DNA from: Galeopsis tetrahit
Lineage: Eukaryota > Streptophyta > Magnoliopsida > Lamiales > Lamiaceae
Length of the DNA: 64,000 nt
Reading direction: 5' to 3'
NCBI GenBank assembly: GCA_963675135.1
Contig: OY776120.1
Span: 56,230,063 to 56,294,062 of the forward strand
The notes beneath the pieces were generated by a model. It had not been told where the DNA came from. It worked only from the letters and a program-made list of their open reading frames with translations, and made no database searches. Numbering within the stretch: the stretch's first letter is position 1; each line of letters begins with the position of its first letter. Shown here in pieces: positions 43,601 to 54,082 of the stretch. A program made the translations under genes and the position numbers.

Positions 43601-44020
43601 AGAACTTTTAGCAATAAAACATGCAGCATCAGTAGACTTGTCCCAGTCTGCAAAGTACACATTTCCCTTCCTAGTTCCAGTCAATAGAGTTTGTTGAGTT
43701 TTATCCTTAATTAGACACTTTCCACTTGAGAACTCAACATTAAAGTCTTTATCACAGAATTGACTGATACTTAGGAGATTATATTTGAGACCAGCCACAT
43801 AAGATACATTGGATACTTTGATGTTACCAATCATCAAAGTACCATAACCTTTTGTAGTTGCTTGTGAGCTGTCTCCAAAAGTAACATTTGGGCCTTCTTT
43901 TTCAATGAAGTCAGTGAGGAGTTCCTTGTTTCCAGTCATGTGCCTTGAGCATCCACTATCAAGGTACCATGCTGTCTTTTTGTTCATGCTCCTCTTCTTG
44001 TGGCCCATTGGTACCTGCAT
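40631..44020 (-). CDS. Element B pol polyprotein, intact
   Basis: It is 1129 codons with no break. Protease is near residue 20 (YLDSGCSRHMTG). The integrase zinc domain (WHKRLNHLN...HVCKPC) is followed by core residues in LLHMDLFGP, IRSDKGTEFIN and QQNGVAERRNRTL. RT has MDVKSAFLNG and YVDDIIFGSPN. RNase H has GYSDADYGG, STTEAEYVAAGSCC, CDNNSAI and HVDIKHHFIRD. The RNase H sequence is of the Sirevirus type. The ATG at 44018-44020 directly follows the in-frame TAA of gag (44021-44023), so pol could be made by readthrough or by reinitiation. All catalytic residues I can place are present. Confidence 0.95.
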   Translation of the reverse strand: MQVPMGHKKRSMNKKTAWYLDSGCSRHMTGNKELLTDFIEKEGPNVTFGDSSQATTKGYGTLMIGNIKVSNVSYVAGLKYNLLSISQFCDKDFNVEFSSGKCLIKDKTQQTLLTGTRKGNVYFADWDKSTDAACFIAKSSSEQSWLWHKRLNHLNFKSMNKLARNALVKGLPNEVFIKEHVCKPCQEGKQIKASFKGKPVISTERVLELLHMDLFGPITPSSINGRKYTLVVVDDFSRFTWVVFLLNKKETQVKLPELLKRLSNEKSLSIIKIRSDKGTEFINSYINEYCTTNGIAHETSAARTPQQNGVAERRNRTLKEAARTLIADSNLPKRFWAEAINTACHTQNRCLITKGQGKTPYELWKGRMPKVSYFHIFGCKCFIHNNGKEQLKAFDSKADEGVFLGYSQISRAFRVYNKKTLIVEETPHVVFDESIFEIRNDHLEPEEITQRTTRLSLKDKDTEFIDVVQANLPEKPTLDNNPEGNIPETNPTDGNGELNEPIPVHIQVTTTNEEAVPAEVVNGSNNQGGTQNVENANVPDIEDNTPDYDPELDPALNYPELYDQNDSPSVEDNSTEEIRKRRTWLSDHPTDLILGDPSIGVRTRKFHGESAMFCCFLSEQEPSDIEEALQDANWITAMQEELNQFTRNEVWELVDRPSHQDVIGTKWVFKNKKNENDVIVRNKARLVAKGYCQHEGIDYDETFAPVARLEAIRLFLAYAAHKRFKVYQMDVKSAFLNGVLKEEVYVEQPPGFEVGNQVYRLKKALYGLKQAPRAWYDTLSQFLLDHGFTKGTVDRTLFRISEGEDILLVQIYVDDIIFGSPNEKLCEKFSKLMQSKFEMSMMGLMNFFLGLQVKQSKEGIFINQAKYTREMIKKFGCTTSKPVRIPMNTNWKMDPDESGVPTNSTEYRGIIGSLLYLTASRPDITFAVGVCARFQANPKKSHLEAAKRILRYLKGTENLGLWYPADDNIELTGYSDADYGGCRIDRKSTSGTCQFLGNKLISWFSKKQNTVATSTTEAEYVAAGSCCAQILWLRQQLRDYKVNSTEVPIFCDNNSAIAISQNPVLHTRCKHVDIKHHFIRDHVEKKDIKLVKIHTDHQKADILTKPLAEARFLELSAELGLLDPEKLDK

Positions 44021-46484
44021 TTAGATAGGTTTAGGTACCCTTTGAGTTTTGGGTCCTGAGAGGTTAGCTGTACCTTTGGGAACCCAAACTTGCCTAATAA
44101 CCCTGATTGATTCAAGGTGGCTAAGTTGGTTTCCTAGTGCATCAACATACACTGTCTTTCCCTTAAATGCCTTTGGGAAAGTATGTGTGAATGTGTTAAC
44201 TCTGTAAGTTTCAGAGGAGTTGTCCACTCTCCTGAACTTATGAGTTCTTTGTGCAGCTTGATGAAATCTTTGAGGAAAGGCCTTTTTATGACCATTACCC
44301 TTTGGCATGAAGGGTTTTGGTTGTCTCATTTTATTCTGCCTGTGAGGGTAGTTGTCCTTAGGTCTATTCAGCTGAGGCTTTCTCAGATGAGTTGGCCTAG
44401 GCTGATTATACCTTGGATAATTCCTCTGAACATTGTTCAAGAGAGTTGCCCTTCCATTGGGTCTACTCTGCTGACCAATATTCCTCTTGTGCTCAGGAGC
44501 TTTGGCCATTTCCTTTGGTTTTGGCCTATTCTCCTGAACCACTTGAGTAGGCATTTCATTCAATTTGCCCTTTCCTTTGTTTAGTGGCTGAATTATTTCA
44601 TTTTCAGTTTGTGCCACTGACTTAACAAAGATTCTCTTAGTGTTACTTGTGGATGCAACACTAAGACAAGGTGAAGATTCAAATGGATCAAAACCCAATC
44701 CACTTCTTTGAGCCATAGGTCTTTGATAACTTTGAATTTCCTCTATTGCTCTAGAGGATTTGTTCAAAGCAGACATCTTTAATTTCAGGCTCTCTTCACT
44801 TGATTTAAGAATATCATACTCATGTGAGAGGTTTTCAAATTTTGCATTTAGAATTTTAAGTTCAAATTCTTTTCTCTTCTGAGAGAGAAGTTGATCATCA
44901 ATCTCCTTTTGTTGGTCAACTATCCTGAGATTTGCTTCCTCAAGCTTTCTCAAGACTTGTTGATACAACTCAGTAGACTTGACATCAACAGCTACCTCAG
45001 AGTTCTTGGTTAGTTCAGTAGCCAATCTTTCATTTTCTCTCACACAGTTGTCATGAAATTCTTGTAATCTAGTGAAATCTTCCATCAACTTTCCTAAGGA
45101 AATTTCAGGTTAACCTCACTAGTGTTTTGTGAGATGAATGATGGTGAACTAGAAGTAGAGGATACCTCATCATCCTCAAGAGCCATGTTGCAAACATCAT
45201 CATCATCATCACTGTTGGAGAATAATCCATCAGAGGAGTTGAAGCTTTCAGCACTATCAGATTCTTCACCAGCCATCATGGCTTTTCTATTGGTGAACTT
45301 TCTGTCTCTTTTAGCTTGTCTCTCTCTTCTTTCTTTAGAGCTCAATTCAGGGCAGTCATACTGGAAGTGCCCTTTCTTTTTACAGTTATAACACAGATCT
45401 TCATCATCTTCTTTCTTTGATTCTTCTCTTCTTTTTGATGATGAAGGTTCAGCTCTACTGGATCTTCTCCTATCAGAGTACTTGTCCTCTGATCTTTTCT
45501 CTTCAGGCTTTTTGACTTCAGCCTGTGTTTCAGGAGAGTTGTATCTCCTGAATTTGTTGTCCTGGTAGAATTTCTTGTATCTACCAAACCTTGAGTCCAG
45601 TTTTCAAACCTTCTAGCCATCAAGGCTAGTTCTTCCTTCATTTCAGTCTTTGAGACTGTCTTTGATGATCTGGGAGTGGGTTGCATTTCTGGTTCAGCAA
45701 CTTTGGCTTTGAATGCCACTCCCTTAGTAGGATTTGAAGGTTCCTCAACAGGCTTTCTTCTATTTAGATCAAACTCATAGGCTTTGAGTTCAGAGAAGAT
45801 TTGTTGCATGGGCATGGTGGAAAGATCTTTGGTGTTTTGCATCATCACAGCATAGACATCCCACTTTTGAGTGAGACTCCTTAGGATTTTCAGTCCAACC
45901 TCTCTCTTGGTGTAGACCTTGCCCAATGAGTTAATCTCATTCATCACATCAGTGAATCTACCAGCAAATTTGTCAATGGACTCATCAGTTTCCATTGAAA
46001 ATTGTTCAAACTTCTGCACAGCAACTTGGAGCTTGTTCTCCTTGATCTGTTCAGTGCCCTCACACATTTCAGCAAGAGTATCCCAAATTTCTTTGGCTGT
46101 TGTGCAGTGGTAGACTCTTCCCATGACTGCATCTGGAATTGTTTGATAAAGGGTGTTCATTGCTAGATAATTCAGATTATCCTTCCTCTTTTCATCAGCA
46201 GTGAAGTCATCTTCATCTTTGGGAATCAGTTCCCTTATATCTGCTTTTTGCTCAGCTGTCACTCTGGGGTTAGTTTGAGTAAACACAAAAGGTCCTCTTG
46301 TGATTACTCTTAGCATATCAGTATGGAGAGATGCAAGATGAGCCATCATTCTAATTTTCCAGAAATCATAATTGTCTATTGAAAACATGGGCAGTTTGTG
46401 ATGAGAAATGTGGTTGACTGGATTTGTGGCCATGTTGTCTAATCCTTGAACAGCAGGTGGAGGAACAGCATTGTTGTTGGCCAT
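44021..46484 (-). pseudogene. Element B gag, two frameshifts
   Basis: It starts at ATG 46482-46484 and matches the element A gag closely. A one-base deletion near 45603 and another near 45093, each relative to A, split it into frames 46484-45342, 45345-45094 and 45088-44021. The zinc knuckle region is translated out of frame in the first piece but its DNA still encodes the fourth Cys (TGC, 45352-45354). The final frame keeps about 25 residues (YVDALGNQLSHLES region) lost in A and ends with PKPI-TAA immediately before pol. Confidence 0.9.
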
Positions 46485-46610
46485 TTCTCAAGAATAATCA
46501 GTTAGTCAACAAGTAATAGACTTCAGATAAAGATCAGTTCAGTGACCACACAAATATGAGAGTTTTGAAAATCAAGATGGATTTTCAGAAGCAGTGGTCT
46601 TTGAACCCCT

Positions 46611-46622
46611 GCTCTGATACCA
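46611..46622 (-). other. Element B primer-binding site
   Basis: TGGTATCAGAGC on -, two bases after the 5' LTR; initiator tRNA-Met type. Confidence 0.93.
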
Positions 46623-46624
46623 CT

Positions 46625-48588
46625 TGTTGGTCCTGAAAGGAGTATATAACAAGTGTATGGGGGGGGGGGGGGAATACACTTGTATGCAATTTTTTTGCTA
46701 ATTTGATCAAACCAGAGTTCAGCAAGGTTGTCTTGGATACTCTGCTGAAGAAGATTAACTCTTCTAAGATAATTAGACTACTAAGTACTATTGAGTACTT
46801 AGTTGAATAACTATCTAAGGGAGTTATGTGCGGAATAGTGGTTGGCCCTTTAAGTTTAGACTCCTTTGATTTCTGAAATCACTTTCCCAATCTAAAACAG
46901 TCCAGTTAAGCTTCAGGGAAGTTGTCCAAATCAGTTTTGCCCATTCTTTGAATATGTATCTTTGAAAGATCAGTTTTGTGTGCAGTGTTGAATGAATGTA
47001 AGTACTTTGTAAAGTAAAACAACACAAGAGTTTATAGTGGTTCAGAGACTCAAGCTCCTACATCCACTTTCCCTGATTTAACAGGATAATTCCTTCACTC
47101 TTGGAATTAACTTGTTTTATAGTGCCAAGGTGCACTTGATCAAGAACACCACTCCTTGGTGAATTGATCCCTAGGATGTCTAGAGTCCTAGTACCCTCTT
47201 CTCAACTCAGAACTGAACTGTTCTTCTCTCAACAGTCAGCTCCTACCACTTCTACTACTACAACCTTCTCACTTTCACTCTTGAAAGATGTAAGGGTTGA
47301 AGTAAGGTTCCAACTAATGAGATATCCTTTACAATGAAGATCAGTGTATAAGGATAGGATATCTCTCTAAGCTTGTGTATGGATATACAATGAAGTTCAG
47401 CTTAGATGAAGTGTTTGAAGACTAAGATAGTCTTTGAAAGCTTTGAAAGCACTCTAGCTTGTAAGAACTTTGAGCTTAGTTGGATTGTTGAGATACTTTC
47501 AAATGGTCTTCACACTTCTGTATTTATAGACAAAATGGAGGATTTGCCCGTTGGAGAGGCAGCCCCAAATTGCTATAAATGTCTTCCTTGAGTTCTTCAA
47601 ACTGGAAGACAGATTCTTGATAGTGACATGTCCTCATTTGAGTAATAAACGGCTTGTAAGACTTTGTCTTCATTCTGCAGCACTTTTCCCAATGTTTGAC
47701 TTCTTGTTAGGACTTGGACATGGCTTCTGAAGGTTGATCCAATGATAGGACAACATTCCTTATCATCTGGACAACTCTCCTTATCACTATCAGCAGTTTT
47801 GCTTTTCAGCAAGGTTGGCTTGCTCTTCTTCAGATGACTTGGCTCTTTCCCTTTATTTCACTTCAAGGTGATCTTAGCTTGTTTCTTTGGTGATCTTTAG
47901 GGTGTGGTTGTCTCTTTCTCTTCAGCATAGTTGACCTTCAACCTTTAGAACATCTTTTCTGATTCAATCATGCTGAGACAACTCTTCTGGACAACTCTTC
48001 TGATCAGCATATTTGGTCTTTTAGCATCAGAGCACTTTACACATAGAGTTGGCTTCTCTGGACAACTCTCCTGATCCAAAGCCTTTGAGTAGCCTTGTCC
48101 TTTTGAGCTAGGTAAAGTTATTCTTGCATATGGCTAGCTTCTTTGGACAACTCTGCTGATCAGAGTTATTAAGCTTGTCCTTTTGATTTTACCAATCTTG
48201 CATATGGACACTTTCTCTGGACAACTCTCCTGATCAGATCATCTATTGGACTTGTCCTTTTGAGCTTTACAATCTTATTCTTGCATAAGAACATCTTCTC
48301 TGGACAACTCTCCTGATCAGTGCATTTGGTTTTCCATAGAGTGTCCTTGCTCTTAAGTGATTGTTCCAGAATTTGAGCCTTGAGGGGACTTGATCTTGAT
48401 CATCTTCAAAGCATAGGTTCCCCCTCAACTTGTGCATCTAATTGTCTAAGAGCTGCCTAACATTTCAGCTTCCTATCTAGCCTATAAACTGTATGTTCTA
48501 TCATTTCTAGAACATATTTATCTTGACTTAGGCATGTCTCAGGGGGTTTTGGTATTAGATCAAAACATATCTCATTTTATTCCCAACA
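46625..48588 (-). repeat. Element B 5' LTR (1964 bp)
   Basis: It is nearly identical to 32760-34726; the 3-bp length difference is one G in the G tract (14 here, 46659-46672) and two single-base indels. It is followed by target duplication CTGAG. Confidence 0.94.
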
Positions 48589-48593
48589 CTGAG

Positions 48594-48889
48594 GTCCAAA
48601 TATTCAAATGAGGTCACAGCTGAATTATCAACACTGGCTTGTCTTTTCAGGAAGAAACCCTCGCTGCCTCACCTATCCATAAAATAACCAAGCTGCCCTT
48701 ACCACCACCCAAAGACAGATCACCATCCTTCATAATCACCTCCAACATTCGCAAGAAGGATAAGACTAAATGAAGTTCCCTTAAATGAGTTATGATGTGG
48801 AAAGTGTAGAGGGGAGTGTAAGATCACCATCCTTTTCTACTTTTCTTGTGATCAGATAAGGTGATGGACTTGGTGAAAGATCAAGTCGT
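48594..48889 (+). pseudogene. retroelement ORF fragment (right part)
   Basis: This continues the pre-insertion sequence of 32344-32759 beyond element B. One frame reads SFQEETLAASPIHKITKLPL and then PPKDRSPSFIITSNIRKK to a TGA/TAA-rich end near 48772. It is probably the C-terminal part of the same ORF. Other frames are closed. Confidence 0.4.
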
Positions 48890-49195
48890 CTGCAAATAAT
48901 ATGACCTGATATAGAGTGCGAGTGTAAGAACAACACGGAGAGATAATCAACCCACTGATTTCTTATCAGCTAATCAGTTGGATGACTATCTAACACAGTT
49001 ATTAGTGAGGAATAGTGTGGGAGCCTAAATGTTTAGACTTGTGGGTTTATGAAAACTCTTTGAAAAATAATGCAATGAATAAACAATGATATCAATTGAC
49101 TTGGTATCAGCTGATTAAGATACTCGTGTGGTTTTGACACTTAATGTTATGTTTAATGCTCAAATCGATGACAAATATATGTGTATATATATATG

Positions 49196-49230
<35 letters not shown>

Positions 49231-49456
49231 AAGTAAAATGCACATAAGTAATAAAGCAGTAAATAACACACATTATATTGGTTTGACCTCCAGAACTGCA
49301 TCCACTCTCACAACCCAGTTGTGCAGTTAATTCCTTAACTATAAGGACTTGTAATTTAACGTCCCAAGAATAAGACGTGAGATCGATACACTCTGAGTGC
49401 ATTTAGCTCTACTTGTTATTTTAAGAACAAGTACTTTTACAATTGTCGTTGGTTAC
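48890..49456 (-). repeat. diverged Sirevirus-like LTR, part 1
   Basis: GAGTGCGAGTGTAAGAAC, AGTTGGATGACTATCT and CTAAATGTTTAGACTTGTGG correspond in order to the inverted LTR at 54083-55330. The later part (CATCCACTCTCACAACC, TTAATTCCTTAACTATAAGG) parallels the A/B LTR. It contains a (TA)n tract at about 49185-49228. It is interrupted at 49457 by a gypsy LTR and continues at about 50736. Confidence 0.65.
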
Positions 49457-49674
49457 TGTAATACCCAGTATTGTTTTCTCCTTTTACTAATATTAATTAT
49501 TTAAAATAAATTATAAATAAAAACCTTTTTAATTATCTACCATTTAATTATGCATTAACCCTTTTCATTAGTGATGGGAATGAAACGCCTAGACCCTCTA
49601 TGTACCACATACGTTTCTTTATTTAAAAAATTAATGGATTATAGGTAATGATATTGGTTCTCTCATCTCCTCTC

Positions 49675-49717
<43 letters not shown>

Positions 49718-50660
49718 TATTAGTAGACCGTAGTTGATGGTATATGAATTAATCCATGTCTTTGCCCTTCTCATTTTTAGTGATATTTCTATTAAGTAAA
49801 ATTATTTAAGTATTTAATTTGGCTTAAAAGAAAATTCGACGTTCATCTATCGAGGTGGGTTTTAATTGCTTTAATCTCTAAAGTGGTTGGTAGAGCTTTA
49901 TTGGATTGTTATTCTTTATTTAATGTTTTAGATAAATGGTTTGAGTTAATTGTTTACAATGTGATTTCATTTCTATTGTTATTCTATTGACAAAGTTATC
50001 TAATAGCCAGGAGCTCCAAATGGGGTCCGGGGCCGACGGGTCTTCGGGTGTAACCCGCCGTGCTCACTACGTGTAGGAATACCTTAGTCATTAATTTGGC
50101 TTTGGGAAGGTCCACAAACATGCGAAGTCTACGTGTGAGAATACCTTAGCCATTAATTTGGCTTTGGGAAGGTTCACAAAACTCTATTGGCAAAGTTTCA
50201 TTGGCAAAGTATCAATGGCAAAATATATGTGGCAATGTGAATGTTATTTACTAATTGCAATTACTTGATTATTTATTTTTAGCATTAACTATTGAATGGC
50301 GTAATTCCACTGAGTATGCTTGCATGCTCACCCCCAACAATTTACAATTTCAGGTTGAAGAGTTGGACAGCGAGGAGTGGTGATGGGAGACGATGTTCAT
50401 GTATTAAAAAAAAAGGATTATATTATCTTGGATTATGGTTTTCTTTGAAGATTCGTAGTTAAAGAATTAAATGGTAATTTTCACTTGAATAATTATTATG
50501 ATCGTTTCCGCTGCAATAGTTAACGAAATTTTCAATATAATAGTCGTTGCGTCCCTTTATTTTAACGTTGTAAATTTAAGATTAAAATTTTGGCGCGTTC
50601 AAAGTTAGTTATTTTAACTACTTTTTGAAAGGTCATTATTTTCGAATTTGGGGCGTGACA
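49457..50660 (+). repeat. Ty3/gypsy chromovirus-type LTR
   Basis: It starts TGTAATACCCAGTATTG and ends GGGGCGTGACA, and is followed at once by a primer-binding site. The TGTAA-CCC start and the TGACA end with TGGTATCAGAGCGGGTC are typical of Del/Tekay-type elements. It includes a (TA)n tract at 49677-49714. Only about 75 bp of internal sequence follow before another LTR begins, so the element is a truncated remnant. Confidence 0.75.
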
Positions 50661-50663
50661 GAG

Positions 50664-50675
50664 TGGTATCAGAGC
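50664..50675 (+). other. primer-binding site of the gypsy remnant
   Basis: TGGTATCAGAGC, three bases after the LTR end. It is of the initiator tRNA-Met type and continues GGGTCTACG as in Del/Tekay elements. Confidence 0.8.
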
Positions 50676-50735
50676 GGGTCTACGTTCTTGTAGACTTGCA
50701 AAATTATATCTTTTGAGTCGAGTAAGTTAAAAATA

Positions 50736-51444
50736 TATTTGAATTTATAGAACAATTTGATCATCTATCCGTTGGAGAGATAGACTTTCAAATTGTCTAT
50801 TTACAGATCCATTGAAACGGCTATGAAAGCAACCTTCTATTATCCACTGTGCAAGAAGGTTCTTCAATGGTTGCTTGAATGAATGTGTTGACTTCTGAAA
50901 AATGCGGCTGAGAAGACTTGTGCCAGTTTCCAAAATTGCACATTTTCCAAGGTTGATTTATGACAGACTTTGTACTTTTCCAACGGTTAGATTGGACAAG
51001 TACTCTGAACTTTTCTGCTGCACTTGGAATGTTCTTCCATTCATTCAATTCTTCAGTCTTTAAGAGCTTCTAAGTCTTCAATGATTGTTCAGGCTTGATG
51101 GCATTTAATGCTTCATTAAAGTTGTCTTCTGAGATAGTGACATTCAATGCTCTTGATCTTGTAAGTCTTCAACTTCATCTGTTATTGCCCTTATCAGTGT
51201 CTTTCTCTCTTTGTCAGGCTTTACTTGAGCTTTGATCATTCAGCCAAGTTGTCTTCTTCAGCAGACTTGTCTTCATATATTTAGCTTTGGACAACTATCC
51301 TGAACACTTAATGTCTCAACATTTCTGAGATTCTATCTATCTTGAGACAACTAGACTGATACACTTTCTATCTATCTCAACTAAGCTGACCATCATCATT
51401 CAGGGGTTTTGGTATCTTAATCAAAATCAATTCATTTCCCAACA
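50736..51444 (-). repeat. diverged Sirevirus-like LTR, part 2
   Basis: ATTTATAGAACAATTTGATC and CCGTTGGAGAGATAGAC align with TATTTATAGACAAATTTGAG and CCGTTGGAGAGGCAG of the element A LTR. It ends CCCAACA at 51444, the inverted LTR start. It is the other half of the LTR broken at 49457. Confidence 0.7.
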
Positions 51445-51540
51445 AGAAGCAACATTGGTGTATGGGGGCAGCTATGGCTGGTGGATGACTGCAATTTCTG
51501 GGTAACGACACCAGTGATCTCAGAATTGTAAAATATAAGG

Positions 51541-53300
51541 TGTTGCGAATAAAATGAGATTTTGATTAAAATACCAAAACCCCATATGACATGTCAAGTT
51601 AGATAAGTCAAATTTTACTAAGTATGTTTCAGGAATATTGGAACATATAGTTCAGGCTAGTTGAACAAGCTGTCATGTTAGATAGCTTATAGATGTTTAG
51701 ATGCATAAGTTGAGGGGGAACACAAGCTCAGAAGATCACAAGAATCAAGTTCCTCAAGGCTCAGAATCAGAAGACTCCAAACCTTGCTGATAAGATCAGA
51801 AGAGTTCAACACTGTTGATAGTAAATTAAGAAGTGTAGATCAGAAGAGTCAACCTCTCTGATAGTCCAATGCTAGAAGATCACATCAATTGGACCAAGTC
51901 TATTGACAAGAACTCTATCAAGATCAGAAGAGAAGATCAGCAGAGTTCATCAACATACAAAATCAGAAGAGTTTAAGAACCACTCTAAGTTAAGAGACAA
52001 CTATGCTGATAGGGTCAATCTCACGGATATGGAAGATATGCATTCAGAAGTGATATCAAGACTGATTTAGTGAAGATGAGAAGCCAACTCAACTGAAGAA
52101 GCTAGCCAACACTGCTGATGGTCAAGTCAGCTGATGAGATATGCTTGAGTACATATTTGTTCTGATGATAAGGAATGTTGTCCTTAATCATGGTTCAATG
52201 ATCAGGAAGAATGTCTTCAAGTTGACTGTTGAATCTACAAGTCAGACATTGGGAAGAGTGCAAATAAGTCAAGACAAGAAGCTCTAGCCGTTTACTTCCC
52301 AAGATGAAGACATGTCACTTTCAAGGAATCTGTCATCAAGATGCAGAGTTCAAGAAAGATGAAAATAGACAATTTGAGGTTGTCTCTCCAACGGACATAA
52401 CCTCACATTGCTCTATAAATACTGGAGTTTGGAAACCATTCAAAGCATCCAACTAGTCAAGGAAACTACAAGCATACAAACCTTCAAGCTTTCAAAAGAA
52501 TACATCATTCTTAAGTTTCCAAGCACTTCCAGTTCAACTAAGCTGAATCTTTCTGAATATCATTCAAAGTTTAGAGAGATATCCTATCCTTTATACAATA
52601 CTTCATTGTAAAAGATATCTCACCCTAGTTGGAACCAACCTCAACCCTTAAACCTTTCAAGGAAAGTTAGAAGAGTTGTTGTAGAACTGTGAGACCTGGA
52701 ACTGTTAAGAGAAGAACAGTTTAGTTCGAGTTGAGTGAGTACTAGAACTCAGAATTCCTAGGGATCAAGGCACTAAGGAGTAGTGTGTTTTATCAGTGCA
52801 CCTTGGCACTATAAAACAAGTTAATTCCAAGTGAAGGAATTATCCTGTTAAATCAGAGAAGTGGATGTAGGAGCTTGAGTCTCTGAACCACTATAAACCT
52901 TTGTGTTATTTACTTACAATCACTTCATACAAATAACACATTCACACACTGCACACAAACTGATCTTCAAAAGATACATCATACAAACTATGCAAAAGAG
53001 ATTTGGGACAAGTCCCCTGATAACTGTTAAGTGTTAAGAAGTTTTTCAGAATTAAAAGGACTTTAAATATAAAGGGCCAACTATAATTCCGCACATATAA
53101 CTTACTTAGATAGTTATTCAACTGATTACTTCATAGTTCTCAGTAGTTTGATTATCTAATCAAAGTTTATACATAATCAGAGAAGTTGATTAGACAACTC
53201 TCCTGATAGCCTGATTTGTTTGAAAAGAAAAGAATTTGCATACACAAATGAATTCCCCCCCCACCAATACACTTGTGTCATACTCCTTTCAGGACCAACA
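51541..53300 (+). repeat. solo LTR of the Sirevirus-like family (1760 bp)
   Basis: It starts TGTTGCGAATAAAATGAG and ends CCTTTCAGGACCAACA, the A/B LTR in the opposite orientation. Perfect target duplications TAAGG lie at 51536-51540 and 53301-53305. No internal region is present, so it arose by LTR-LTR recombination. It retains a C9 run (the G-run in this orientation), but the flanking stem is partly lost. Confidence 0.92.
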
Positions 53301-53305
53301 TAAGG

Positions 53306-54082
53306 GTTTGTGATCATTGTTTCATCCGTGGTTGAGAGGGTGGGATAATTTGGCAGTGGAGGAATTGTTTAACGGTAATGATTGTGCACACATACTAAAA
53401 ACCCCAATATTGTCGGTAGGGATTCAAGATCAACTAATCTAGCATTAATTACTCGGTTAAAACAGGATATCTATTGGAGGAGAATATGGTAACCCCTGAG
53501 CATGATGTGATCGAAGAGAATCGGGGTCGGATATAAAAGTTGAAGGTTCTGGGAAGGTGAAATCGTGTCTCTAGAGGGTATGCCGCAATTTTATGCCAAC
53601 GCTTTGTGATCTTTTCTACAGGGGGTAGTGGCAGATGAAATGTGTGGAATGTGCAGAGAACAAAATGAAAAATGTATGACACATCTTTATTGGGTGTAAG
53701 CATGCTGAAGAGGTATGGCGAGTGGCGGGCTTGCTTCATGACATACATCGACATTGTGCGGAGGTGGAATCAGCCATTGAGTTAATGTTTCACTTGTTGC
53801 ATGTATTTGAGGAGGAGAAAAAAAATATTATTCGCATGCATTATTTGGCGTATTTGGAAAGAAACGAATGAGTTGGTGTGGAACAATGTGTGCGCAGATC
53901 CTATGAGAGTCCCTGATCTCTCGAAGCAGCTACTGATAGAATGGACTACTATGAACAAATTGTCTTCAAGCAACAATAATAGTGTTCCCTGTGCTGCCTA
54001 GCATCCACCACCGATGGTGTTTGTGAAACTTAATATTAATGCGGCTTTTTTTGAAGATACGAAAGAGATGGGTTTTGGATTT
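53306..54082 (+). pseudogene. LINE 3' ORF relic (zf-RVT and RNase H parts)
   Basis: In shifting frames it reads KLKVLGRVKSCL, RVCRNFMPTLC, then HIFIGCKHAEEVWRVAGL, the plant zf-RVT domain found at the C-terminal side of LINE reverse transcriptases. IIWRIWKETNELVWNN follows, and VKLNINAAFF...GFGF, the start of the RNase H-like RVT_3 domain. It is cut at 54083 by a copia LTR. The solo LTR is inserted in its 5' part (51445-51535 may be the left side). Many frameshifts and stops are present. Confidence 0.75.

Larger units (their letters stand above)
32760..48588 (-). mobile_element. Element B: young Sirevirus-like copia retrotransposon with extra ORF3
   Basis: The element is 15,829 bp, coding on -. 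The 3' LTR is 32760-34726 and the 5' LTR 46625-48588, with target duplications CTGAG at 32755-32759 and 48589-48593. The gene order is the same as element A. The LTRs differ at about a dozen positions including indels, around 0.5%, so it inserted more recently than A. pol is one intact frame of 1129 codons, ORF3 has a single in-frame stop, and gag has two one-base deletions. Confidence 0.96.

Noticed and set aside
49107..49402. ORFs with Ile-Tyr runs on -
   Set aside because: Translation of a (TA)n microsatellite in an LTR.
53449..53754. 101-codon ORF on - in the LINE relic
   Set aside because: It is antisense to the zf-RVT region, with no recognisable domain.
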